Positions 51,243 to 59,018 of a DNA stretch of 64,000 nucleotides are shown piece after piece. The position numbers and the translations under genes are program-made. The stretch comes from JACJYM01 sp965230495 (GTDB lineage: Bacteria; Bacteroidota; Bacteroidia; Chitinophagales; Saprospiraceae): NCBI GenBank assembly GCA_965230495.1, contig OZ246004.1, positions 1,240,001 through 1,304,000 of the forward strand, read 5' to 3'. How positions within the stretch are numbered: position 1 is the stretch's first letter; every line of letters starts with the position of its first letter. Below the pieces are notes generated by a model that saw only the letters and a list, made by a program, of their open reading frames with translations, ran no database searches and had not been told where the DNA came from.

Positions 51243-52226
51243 TTAATGCATTACTAAATTTTCTGAGTGTGAGTCATCGGTTGCAATAGTAAATTGACTC
51301 ACCACTCCATTATGATCAGACACTTCCTGTTTATTATTAAAAACTACGTCTTGATTATATAACTTCAATGATTTATCCACGGCATCAGTGTTATCAATCC
51401 GTACAATGAAATCTAAGACTTGTCGACTTGTTTCATAGGCCATCTGATTAGTTAACCTATCATAAGTATACTGTGTATTAATCCAATTTTCTTCTATATC
51501 TGTAAATTCACTAAGAGCCTCAAAATTGCTACAATCTTTATTTATCTCTTTACCCTCTATATTCGGGTGGTTAATATTAAAATCACCAGCTATGATGGTT
51601 GGATTATCACCAATATCGTTACTATTTAATTTCTCTTTAATAAACTCAATCTGTGATTTTCTCATGGCTATAGCATTTTTATTACTACCGGAATACATGT
51701 GAGTGTTAACTATATTAATAAATTGTCCATCAACATCAACAACTGTAATTAATAATCCCTTTTTTGCCATTTTTTCAATAAAGGAATATTTAGACAATAA
51801 AGGATACTGGAAGAATTTTTCCTCGATTATGGGGTACTTAGATAATGTCATAAGCCCGCCATAACAATCCATTTTGACCAACCCAAATGCTAAATCGCGA
51901 TCACGATCATATCTGGAATATATATTGTATTTATTATATGCATTGGTCATAATTTTATGCCGCAGGTTGGTATGAAAAGTTTCTTGAAGACAAACAATAC
52001 CATAACTGCTATCTCTCAATATACTGGCTATCTTTTCAAACCTTTCATTCTGATTTTTTTTGTCAATAGGAAGCCCCCAGGAGTTTAATGTTAAAATGGT
52101 CCTTGAACACGATTCCTGAACAAAACATTGTCCGTAATCAGGTAAGTTAGTCTCCTTTTCAGGGTGACTGCTCAATGGAATGAACAATGAAACGATAATT
52201 AATAAGATAATAACAAGCCGTTGCAT
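51243..52226 (-). CDS. Endonuclease/exonuclease/phosphatase-family hydrolase
   Basis: A 327-residue exported protein from the ATG at 52226 (an upstream in-frame start would put 12 residues before the signal peptide MQRLVIILLIIVSLFIPLSS). EEP motifs: LTLNSWGLP (Asn), CLQETF (Glu), AGDFNINHPN (Asp/Asn) and VSDHNGVV (Asp-His). The family includes sphingomyelinases, nucleases and inositol phosphatases. Export and the neighbouring glycosyltransferases suggest a lipid phosphodiesterase, but this is inference. Confidence 0.88.
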   Translation of the reverse strand: MQRLVIILLIIVSLFIPLSSHPEKETNLPDYGQCFVQESCSRTILTLNSWGLPIDKKNQNERFEKIASILRDSSYGIVCLQETFHTNLRHKIMTNAYNKYNIYSRYDRDRDLAFGLVKMDCYGGLMTLSKYPIIEEKFFQYPLLSKYSFIEKMAKKGLLITVVDVDGQFINIVNTHMYSGSNKNAIAMRKSQIEFIKEKLNSNDIGDNPTIIAGDFNINHPNIEGKEINKDCSNFEALSEFTDIEENWINTQYTYDRLTNQMAYETSRQVLDFIVRIDNTDAVDKSLKLYNQDVVFNNKQEVSDHNGVVSQFTIATDDSHSENLVMH

Positions 52227-52397
52227 TCGAATTAGTTTTCTAATGCAAATGTCATGTGACACTATTAATTATACTTTAAGCCAAAAATATATTAACAATA
52301 ATTATATATGTAATCAATATTACCACAATAACAACCAAAGTTTAATGACACTTTTAAAGCTCCCGCATCTAAACAATCAGTTAAAAAAAAGGACATT

Positions 52398-52425
52398 TTG
52401 ACTTAACATATTTAGGTTAAGTTTG
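52398..52425 (+). promoter_or_regulatory. Promoter with internal palindrome before the GT4 gene
   Basis: TTG (52398-52400), 17 bases, then TAAGTTTG (52418-52425), 13 bases before the ATG. CTTAAC and GTTAAG (52402-52421) form a perfect inverted repeat across the spacer, a possible repressor site. Confidence 0.55.
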
Positions 52426-52438
52426 TCGTTTTACTAAT

Positions 52439-53611
52439 ATGTCAGATAAAACCAAAGTTGCTTTTCTCAGTGATGTTCTTATCGAAAATTTTGATGGAGC
52501 TAACAGAACTATGTTTAAGCTTATCAATCAGATACCGGAAGATAGGTTTGACTACGTTTTTATTAGTGGCCAATCTGACATTAAAAAGAACTTGATTAAG
52601 ATTCCTTCCGTTTCTGTACCCATGAACAATAGGTACAAGATTTCAATACCTGATTTAGTCAAACGAAAACTTGATTATGCTCTTAACAAATTTGGCCCCG
52701 ATGTATTACATATTTCTTCTCCCTCTAGGCTCGGTGACTATGGAGTCCGATGGGCCAAAAAGAATAAGGTTCCCGTATTAACAATTTATCACACCGACTT
52801 CATCTCATATATAGATTATTATTTGGAGAATGTACCTCTTCTTATTACTCCTACAAAAAAATTGGTAGCCGAATCCATGAAATTTTTCTACAAAAATTGT
52901 GATCTCGTATATGTACCAACTTCAAATATCAACGACAAACTAAAAAAACTAAAAATAGCCAAAAACAATACCAAAATATGGCCGAGAGGAATTGATTGTA
53001 ATTTTTTCAATCCAAAAAAAGCAGATAGAGAATGGCTACAATCAATAACCGGAAATAATAATATCAATCTATTATTCGCTTCAAGAATTGTCTGGGAAAA
53101 AAACTTACAACTACTAATCAATCTCCAAAAACTTATAACATCTAACGACCTACCACATAACCTGATCATAGCAGGCTCCGGTTCTGCACTAAGCGAAATG
53201 AAAAAGCGATGTCCTGACTCCATCTATCTGGGTGCATTAAACCATACTCATTTATCTAAACTCTATGCAAGTGCTGATTTATTTATATTCCCCTCTAAGA
53301 CAGAAACATTTGGAAATGTAGTAATTGAAGCCATGGCCTCTGGATTACCATGTATTATTTCAAATGAGGGTGGTCCTGCCTCATTTGTAACTGATCATAT
53401 CAATGGGTTAATAGCCCATGAAGGCACCACTGACAATTATCTTTCCTTAATCCAAAAATTGGTTAATGACAGTACTTTACGAAAGAACATAACAAACAAT
53501 GGATTGGAATTTACCGAAAGTATGGATTGGAAAAAACTCACCAATATATACTTTTCCGATATTGAAAAACTTGCTAGACACTCACACTCGTCTACTTTAT
53601 CGGCTAGGTAA
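52439..53611 (+). CDS. Glycosyltransferase family 4
   Basis: A 390-residue retaining GT-B glycosyltransferase. The N-terminal half shows the acceptor side (VLIENFDGANRTMFKLINQ, VPVLTIYHTDFISYIDYY). The C-terminal half holds FASRIVWEKNLQLLINL, FPSKTETFGNVVIEAMASGLPCI (the ExxxxxxxE motif) and NEGGPASFV. It resembles the mannosyl/glucosyltransferases that build glycolipids. Read divergently from the EEP and GT-B genes, so the locus probably works together on a lipid-linked sugar. Confidence 0.9.
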   Translation: MSDKTKVAFLSDVLIENFDGANRTMFKLINQIPEDRFDYVFISGQSDIKKNLIKIPSVSVPMNNRYKISIPDLVKRKLDYALNKFGPDVLHISSPSRLGDYGVRWAKKNKVPVLTIYHTDFISYIDYYLENVPLLITPTKKLVAESMKFFYKNCDLVYVPTSNINDKLKKLKIAKNNTKIWPRGIDCNFFNPKKADREWLQSITGNNNINLLFASRIVWEKNLQLLINLQKLITSNDLPHNLIIAGSGSALSEMKKRCPDSIYLGALNHTHLSKLYASADLFIFPSKTETFGNVVIEAMASGLPCIISNEGGPASFVTDHINGLIAHEGTTDNYLSLIQKLVNDSTLRKNITNNGLEFTESMDWKKLTNIYFSDIEKLARHSHSSTLSAR

Positions 53612-53671
53612 TGTAAAGCTAATGTTAATCAACATCCTTCTATAATTAATGTTTAGTTAACACTGTCTTAA

Positions 53672-53701
53672 TTTGATGGATACCTAGTGAAGGTACTTTT
53701 G
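53672..53701 (+). promoter_or_regulatory. Promoter of beta-helix lipoprotein gene
   Basis: TTTG (53672-53675), 18 bases, TACTTTTG (53694-53701): the best match to the Bacteroidota consensus in the window. The predicted leader is ~50 bases. Confidence 0.75.
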
Positions 53702-53758
53702 CGACATCAAATTAATTAAAACGCTAATATTTTAAATTTTTTAACAGAAAACTTAGAC

Positions 53759-55123
53759 ATGAAAAGATTATCTAACTTGGTTTTTATTGCACTATTTAGT
53801 TCTGCTTTATTTATTGTAGGCTGTGATGATGATAATTCCTGTGACAATTCTTGTCCCGCAGGTCAGACATTGACTATCGACTGTCAATGTATTGACACTT
53901 CTGATCCTTGTGATGGAATTACTTGTCCAGATGGTCAGGTTTTAACGGCCGATTGTGATTGTGTTACTCCTAATGAAGAGACTACAGTTGTAGTTTCCGA
54001 AAACATAACATCTGATGTTACTTGGACAGCAGATAAATGTTGGGTACTAGGTGGAAGAATTACAGTTGTTGATGGAGCAACTTTAACAATTGAACCAGGT
54101 ACAATAATAAAGGGAGAAGCAGGTGCCGAAGAGAATGCAACAGCATTATTAATCGCCAGAGGTGGTAAGATAATGGCAGAAGGAACTGCTACTCAACCAA
54201 TTATATTCACATCTGTTGCTGATGAAATTACTTCAGGTCAAATCGCAAGTCCTAACCTGAACCCAAGTCTTAACGGTCTTTGGGGTGGAGTAATTATCCT
54301 AGGTAAAGCACCTATTTCTGCAGATGCGGATGCGGTACAAATCGAAGGTATACCTCCTTCAGATCAAAATGGATTATACGGTGGTACAGTAGCCGATGAC
54401 AATTCTGGTGTATTTCAATATGTATCTATCAGACATGGTGGAACCGATATTGGAGAAGGAAACGAGATTAATGGGTTAACACTAGGTGGTGTCGGTTCTG
54501 GCACAGTAATAGATCATGTTGAAGTCGTTTCTAATGTAGATGATGGAATCGAATTCTTTGGAGGAACTGTAAATGCTACTAATTTAATAGTATGGAATCA
54601 AGGAGATGACGCTATCGATTGTGATCAGTCATACTCAGGAACTGTAGATAACTTTATTACAATTGCTGGTTCTTCTTCTGACCATTCTTTAGAATTAGAT
54701 GGACCAGAAGGAGCTAGACTAGGTTCTTTCACTTTAACTAATGGTTCTTGTAAAGGATATAATGACGAAGGAACTGGTGGTGGAGAGTATGCTGACTTTA
54801 GAGCAGATGTAATGTGCGATGTAAACAATGTATACTTCTTTAATTACTCTGACAATTCTGATGTAGAGCTTGACAACGAAGGTGTATCTGAAAATTGGAC
54901 AGATGGTACGCTAACCGTTTCTGCTTTAGAATTTAATGTAAGTCATTTAACGGAAGGAAATTTGACTATAGAAGATATTTTTGTTGACAAATCATCAATG
55001 GATGCTTTTGCTGGAAAAGCTCCAGATGCAAATGTCGTTACATCAAGAACAGTTGGTGCGGATGCATCTGAGTTCGCTAATTGGTCTTTATCAAGTGCCA
55101 TGAATCAACTTTCTGACTTCTAA
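53759..55123 (+). CDS. Cysteine-rich beta-helix lipoprotein paired with TonB-dependent receptor
   Basis: A 454-residue lipoprotein (MKRLSNLVFIALFSSALFIVGC). Residues ~22-75 carry two copies of a C(N/P)xxCPxGQxLTxDCxC motif (CPAGQTLTIDCQC, CPDGQVLTADCDC), an EGF-like disulfide knot. Residues ~80-430 are a right-handed beta-helix-like domain (LTIEPGTIIKGE..., GGKIMAEGTATQPIIFTS, LWGGVIILGKAPI). Such lipoproteins often lie next to a TonB-dependent receptor, here 90 bases downstream, and likely act at the surface in binding its ligand. Ligand unknown. Strong promoter upstream. Confidence 0.82.
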   Translation: MKRLSNLVFIALFSSALFIVGCDDDNSCDNSCPAGQTLTIDCQCIDTSDPCDGITCPDGQVLTADCDCVTPNEETTVVVSENITSDVTWTADKCWVLGGRITVVDGATLTIEPGTIIKGEAGAEENATALLIARGGKIMAEGTATQPIIFTSVADEITSGQIASPNLNPSLNGLWGGVIILGKAPISADADAVQIEGIPPSDQNGLYGGTVADDNSGVFQYVSIRHGGTDIGEGNEINGLTLGGVGSGTVIDHVEVVSNVDDGIEFFGGTVNATNLIVWNQGDDAIDCDQSYSGTVDNFITIAGSSSDHSLELDGPEGARLGSFTLTNGSCKGYNDEGTGGGEYADFRADVMCDVNNVYFFNYSDNSDVELDNEGVSENWTDGTLTVSALEFNVSHLTEGNLTIEDIFVDKSSMDAFAGKAPDANVVTSRTVGADASEFANWSLSSAMNQLSDF

Positions 55124-55144
55124 GATTAAAAAAAAATATTGCAG

Positions 55145-55180
55145 GAAGAGCAGTTCTAAATGGACTGTTCTTCATTTTTT
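55145..55180 (+). terminator. Hairpin terminator between lipoprotein and receptor genes
   Basis: GAAGAGCAGTTC pairs with GACTGTTCTTC (55145-55156 with 55163-55173, with a bulge and a wobble), followed by ATTTTTT. It may stop most transcripts here so that the lipoprotein is made in excess of the receptor. Confidence 0.65.
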
Positions 55181-55213
55181 AAATAGATATATGAATTTTA
55201 AACTTGCTTCAAA

Positions 55214-58069
55214 ATGAAAAACTTATTTATTGTTTTTTTAACCATCATTCTATCCATTTCCTTATCCGCTCAAACAGGAACAGTTAGAGGAACAGTTTAT
55301 GATGATGCTACAGGCGAAACCATTTTGTTTGGTAACGTACTTGTTCAAGAAACTCAGGGAGGAACTACCACTGATCTTGACGGCGCTTATGCTCTTGAAT
55401 TACCCGTTGGCACTTATTCTTTAGAGTTTTCGTATATAGGTTATAGTGATGTAGTAATCAGTGACGTGATAGTCAAAGAGGGTGAAGTCAATATACTTGA
55501 TGTCCGTATGGGGGAATCTTCTGAAATAATGGAAGAGGTGGTCATTACAGCAAAGCAAGCTCGTAATACGGAAGCTGCTTTAGCTACCATAAAAAGAAGA
55601 TCAACTAATGTATTAGATGGAATATCCTCTGCGAAATTTAAAAAGATCGGTGACTCCAATGCTGCCGCTGCAGTTAAAAGAGTTTCTGGTGTCTCTATAG
55701 AAGGAGGTAAGTATGTTTACGTAAGAGGTCTTGGCGATCGTTATACCAAGTCTATTCTAAATGGAATGGATATACCTGGTTTGGACCCCGACAGGAACAC
55801 TATCCAAATGGACATTTTTCCAACCAATATTATTGATAATATTATTGTACTTAAGTCTTTTACTGCAGATTTACCAGCAGATTTTACAGGAGGTGTTGTG
55901 AATATTAACACCAAAGACTTCCCTGATGAAAAGAACTCTTCTATTTCCTTAGGCATTTCTTATAATCCAAGTATGCACTTCAATAGTAACTATTTGGCTT
56001 ATGATGGAAGCAGTACGGACTTTTTAGGATTTGATAATGGTGACAGAGACATACCCACAGATAGACGAACTGACATACCTACAAGAGTTGCTGTTTTGTC
56101 AGATAACTCAAAACTTCCTGAATATTCGAGAATATTAGGTGGATTCAATACTGATCTTGCTGCTTATAGAACGAATAGTTTCATGGATTACAGCTTCGGT
56201 TATTCTCTTGGAAACCAAATCAACAAAGAAAACGGCACATGGGGTTATAATTTGGCTTTGACATATAAAAATAGCACTGATTTCTATGAGGACGCTATTA
56301 ACAGTAGATATGGTAAAGGAAATAGCTCTGATATTTTAGAAATGGATAGAAGAGAATATCAAATTGGTGACTTTGGTCAAAACAGTGTTTTATTAGCCGG
56401 ATTGGCCGGACTATCATATAAGACTTCTTCTTCACGATATGCTCTGAATGTTTTGAGAATTCAAAATGGAGAATCAACCGCAGGTCTTTTCAATTATGAA
56501 GGTTCTGATCAAGGATCGAATTTTACTGCTGATCAGCATAACTTAGAATACAGCGAAAGAGCCATTACCAATGTATTATTGAAAGGTACACATTCTTTTT
56601 CAGATGGTGGTTTTACTGTTAATTGGAAACTATCCCCTACTCTATCTGAAATTACTGATCCTGATATTAGATTTACACGAGTGAGAACCGATGGAGATAA
56701 GTATACAATAGGAACTGAGTCTGGTATTCCCCAGAGAATATGGCGATATCTTGAAGAAACAAATCTAGCAGGTAAAATAGATGCCGTTAAAGAATATAAG
56801 TTCAATGACCAAGTAGCTAAATTCAAGTTTGGTGGAGGATATACAAGAAAAGAAAGGTCATACGAAATTCAGAACTTTGGAATATTCACAGGAAATACTA
56901 CTGTTACTGAAGATCCTAACATTTTACTAAATCCGGATAACTTTTTCTCAAATGAAAATCCAAATGGACTATATTACGAGCCACAGTTTATTCCTATTAA
57001 TGCTAATCAATATGATGCAGAGATTAACACTATAAGTGCTTTTGTATCAAACGAAATGGAATTGATTGATGACTTAAAAACAGTTATAGGGCTAAGAATG
57101 GAATCTTATACTCAGTATTACTCTGGAGTAAATCAGAATAGGGAAAGCTTTGTCAATGCCAAGGTGCTTGATGACCTAGACTTCTTTCCATCAGTAAATC
57201 TTATCTATGCCCTTAATGATAATACTAATTTGAGAGCATCTTTTTCTCAGACGATAGCACGACCTTCTTTTAAAGAGGCTTCTTTCGCAACTATTATTGA
57301 TCCATTATCTGGTAGAACATTCATCGGTGGATTCTTTCCAGATATTGATGTAGCAACGGGAGAGCAAATATGGGATGGAAACTTAGAAAGTACAGATATT
57401 CAAAACTATGATTTGAGATTAGAGTTTTACGGAGAAAAAGGACAAAACATATCGTTAAGTGGATTCTACAAATCATTTAAAAATCCTATAGAAATAGTTC
57501 AATATGTTCAAGCGACAAATAACTTCCAACCAAGAAACGTTGGTGATGGAATGGTATTAGGAGCAGAAATCGAATTTATGAAGCAGCTTGATGTTATTGG
57601 ATTAAATAATTTTGCCTTTAACGGGAACTTTACAGTTACTAGCTCTAGCATAGAAATGAGTGAAACTGAATATACATCCAGAGTTAATAACAAAAGAGAT
57701 GGCGAAGAAATAGAAGATACAAGAGCAATGGCTGGGCAAGCACCATATATTATTAATGCAGGTTTATCTTATAGGTCTGGTACTGGTCTTGAATTTGGTA
57801 CATACTACAATGTCAAGGGTAAAACGCTTCAATATGTTGGTATAGCTGATAGGCCTGACGTATATAGCAAGCCATTCCATAGTCTTAACCTGACAGCAAA
57901 TTATAGTTTTGGCGAAAACGGTAAATATAAGGCAGGTATGAAGATCGATAACATACTTGCAAGTTCCAGAGAGTCCATATTTGAATCTTTCGGAGCAGCA
58001 GATCAATTATTCTCAAGTCTTTCTCCTCAAACAAGTATAGGTTTAAGTCTATCTTATAGAATCAATTAA
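55214..58069 (+). CDS. TonB-dependent outer-membrane receptor
   Basis: A 951-residue receptor: signal peptide to ~20, carboxypeptidase-regulatory domain (~22-108, GTVRGTVYDDATGETILFGNVLV, FSYIGYSDVVI), plug (~125-240, VVKRVSGVSIEGGKYVYVRGLGDRY, NGMDIPGLDPDRNTIQMDIFP, FTGGVVNINTKDF) and a ~700-residue barrel. The EEVVITA-type segment marks the end of the first domain. Imports an unknown ligand with the help of the lipoprotein upstream. No own promoter box was found in the 90-base gap beyond the hairpin, so it may depend on read-through. Confidence 0.92.
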   Translation: MKNLFIVFLTIILSISLSAQTGTVRGTVYDDATGETILFGNVLVQETQGGTTTDLDGAYALELPVGTYSLEFSYIGYSDVVISDVIVKEGEVNILDVRMGESSEIMEEVVITAKQARNTEAALATIKRRSTNVLDGISSAKFKKIGDSNAAAAVKRVSGVSIEGGKYVYVRGLGDRYTKSILNGMDIPGLDPDRNTIQMDIFPTNIIDNIIVLKSFTADLPADFTGGVVNINTKDFPDEKNSSISLGISYNPSMHFNSNYLAYDGSSTDFLGFDNGDRDIPTDRRTDIPTRVAVLSDNSKLPEYSRILGGFNTDLAAYRTNSFMDYSFGYSLGNQINKENGTWGYNLALTYKNSTDFYEDAINSRYGKGNSSDILEMDRREYQIGDFGQNSVLLAGLAGLSYKTSSSRYALNVLRIQNGESTAGLFNYEGSDQGSNFTADQHNLEYSERAITNVLLKGTHSFSDGGFTVNWKLSPTLSEITDPDIRFTRVRTDGDKYTIGTESGIPQRIWRYLEETNLAGKIDAVKEYKFNDQVAKFKFGGGYTRKERSYEIQNFGIFTGNTTVTEDPNILLNPDNFFSNENPNGLYYEPQFIPINANQYDAEINTISAFVSNEMELIDDLKTVIGLRMESYTQYYSGVNQNRESFVNAKVLDDLDFFPSVNLIYALNDNTNLRASFSQTIARPSFKEASFATIIDPLSGRTFIGGFFPDIDVATGEQIWDGNLESTDIQNYDLRLEFYGEKGQNISLSGFYKSFKNPIEIVQYVQATNNFQPRNVGDGMVLGAEIEFMKQLDVIGLNNFAFNGNFTVTSSSIEMSETEYTSRVNNKRDGEEIEDTRAMAGQAPYIINAGLSYRSGTGLEFGTYYNVKGKTLQYVGIADRPDVYSKPFHSLNLTANYSFGENGKYKAGMKIDNILASSRESIFESFGAADQLFSSLSPQTSIGLSLSYRIN

Positions 58070-58099
58070 CTTCCACAGAGTTTGGAATTTCATATATCG

Positions 58100-58129
58100 G
58101 CCTCCGACTGCAATCGGGGGCTTTTTTTA
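58100..58129 (+). terminator. Terminator after the TonB-dependent receptor gene
   Basis: An 8-bp stem with one wobble (58100-58107 with 58114-58121) and a T run (58122-58128). It overlaps the stop codon of the convergent ArsC-like gene. Confidence 0.85.
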
Positions 58130-58477
58130 TCTACCTAGTACCTCATTGATCTTCTCTAATGGCCTTCCGATAACAGCTCTACCATTATATGACACTATTG
58201 GTCTTTCGATCAAACGAGGATTCTCTATTAATATATCAATCCATTCTTCGTTAGTATATTTCTTTTGTGCAAAGTTATCCTTGTACAACTTTTCTTTTTT
58301 ACGTACAAGATCTTCTGCCGTAATTCCTAATTCCTCAAGTATCAATTTCAGCTCTTCTCTCGTAAAAGGTTCTTGTAAATAAAGTCTTACTTTTATATCT
58401 AATTCCATTTCCTCCAGTATAGCCAAACCTTTTCTACTTGTACTACATCTTTTGTTATGATATATTGTTACATTCAT
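58127..58477 (-). CDS. ArsC/Spx-family arsenate reductase-like protein
   Basis: A 116-residue thioredoxin-fold protein from the ATG at 58477; the frame runs ~94 codons further upstream but the conserved start MNVTIYHNKRCSTSRKGLAIL sets the true start. The active Cys lies in CSTSRK, and RPIVSYNGRAVIGRP carries the arginines of ArsC proteins. It may reduce arsenate with glutaredoxin or act as a YffB-like protein; no other arsenic genes are near. It starts 1 base from the divergent thioesterase gene. Confidence 0.85.
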   Translation of the reverse strand: MNVTIYHNKRCSTSRKGLAILEEMELDIKVRLYLQEPFTREELKLILEELGITAEDLVRKKEKLYKDNFAQKKYTNEEWIDILIENPRLIERPIVSYNGRAVIGRPLEKINEVLGR

Positions 58478-58478
58478 T

Positions 58479-58922
58479 ATGAAATCGAAATTTATGATTT
58501 GGAAATATGAGACAAACATAAGTAGTATTGAGCAATTTTGTAAAAATACACTGGTTGAAAATCTTGGGATCGAAATAATTGAAATCTTATCGAACAGTAT
58601 TCTTTCCAAAATGCCGGTAGACCAAAGAACAAAACAACCTATGGGATTATTACATGGAGGTGCATCAGCTGCGTTATCCGAATCTGTCGGAAGTATTGCA
58701 TCTTTTCTTACCATTGATTCGTCCAAATATTCGGCAGTTGGAATAGACCTAAATGCCAAGCATCTAAAATCGGTAAATTCAGGTTACGTTTATGGTAAAA
58801 CTACACCTAAAAAGTTAGGCAAGACCATACATATTTGGGAAACAGAGATCAATGATGAAAAAGGTGACCTGATATGTATTTCATCATTAACCGTATTTAT
58901 CCGACAAATTAAAAGTTTATAA
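58479..58922 (+). CDS. Hotdog-fold acyl-CoA thioesterase (PaaI/MenI-like)
   Basis: A 147-residue thioesterase with the family motif MGLLHGGASAALSESVGS (HGG...E, ~55-72) and the strand NAKHLKSVNSGYVYGKTTPKKLGKTIHIW. This subgroup includes 1,4-dihydroxy-2-naphthoyl-CoA thioesterase of menaquinone synthesis and PaaI. Which substrate is used here is not clear. An ATG at 58494 is a possible alternative start. Divergent from the ArsC-like gene with essentially no space between. Confidence 0.85.
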   Translation: MKSKFMIWKYETNISSIEQFCKNTLVENLGIEIIEILSNSILSKMPVDQRTKQPMGLLHGGASAALSESVGSIASFLTIDSSKYSAVGIDLNAKHLKSVNSGYVYGKTTPKKLGKTIHIWETEINDEKGDLICISSLTVFIRQIKSL

Positions 58923-58944
58923 AAATATATATTGTATAAATTTT

Positions 58945-58952
58945 TATATTTG
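58945..58952 (+). promoter_or_regulatory. Promoter -7 box of the choice-of-anchor-B gene
   Basis: TATATTTG fits TAnnTTTG and lies 66 bases before the ATG at 59019. No matching TTG at the right spacing. Confidence 0.4.
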
Positions 58953-59018
58953 AGCGAATTGAACAACAACTACTTCTTTCTATTAACTGTTTATTAAATA
59001 GAATTTTAAAAGAAAAGA

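Noticed and set aside
58478..58759. N-terminal extension of the ArsC-like frame
   Set aside because: It overlaps the divergent thioesterase gene and precedes the conserved ArsC start; the extra 94 residues show no family similarity.
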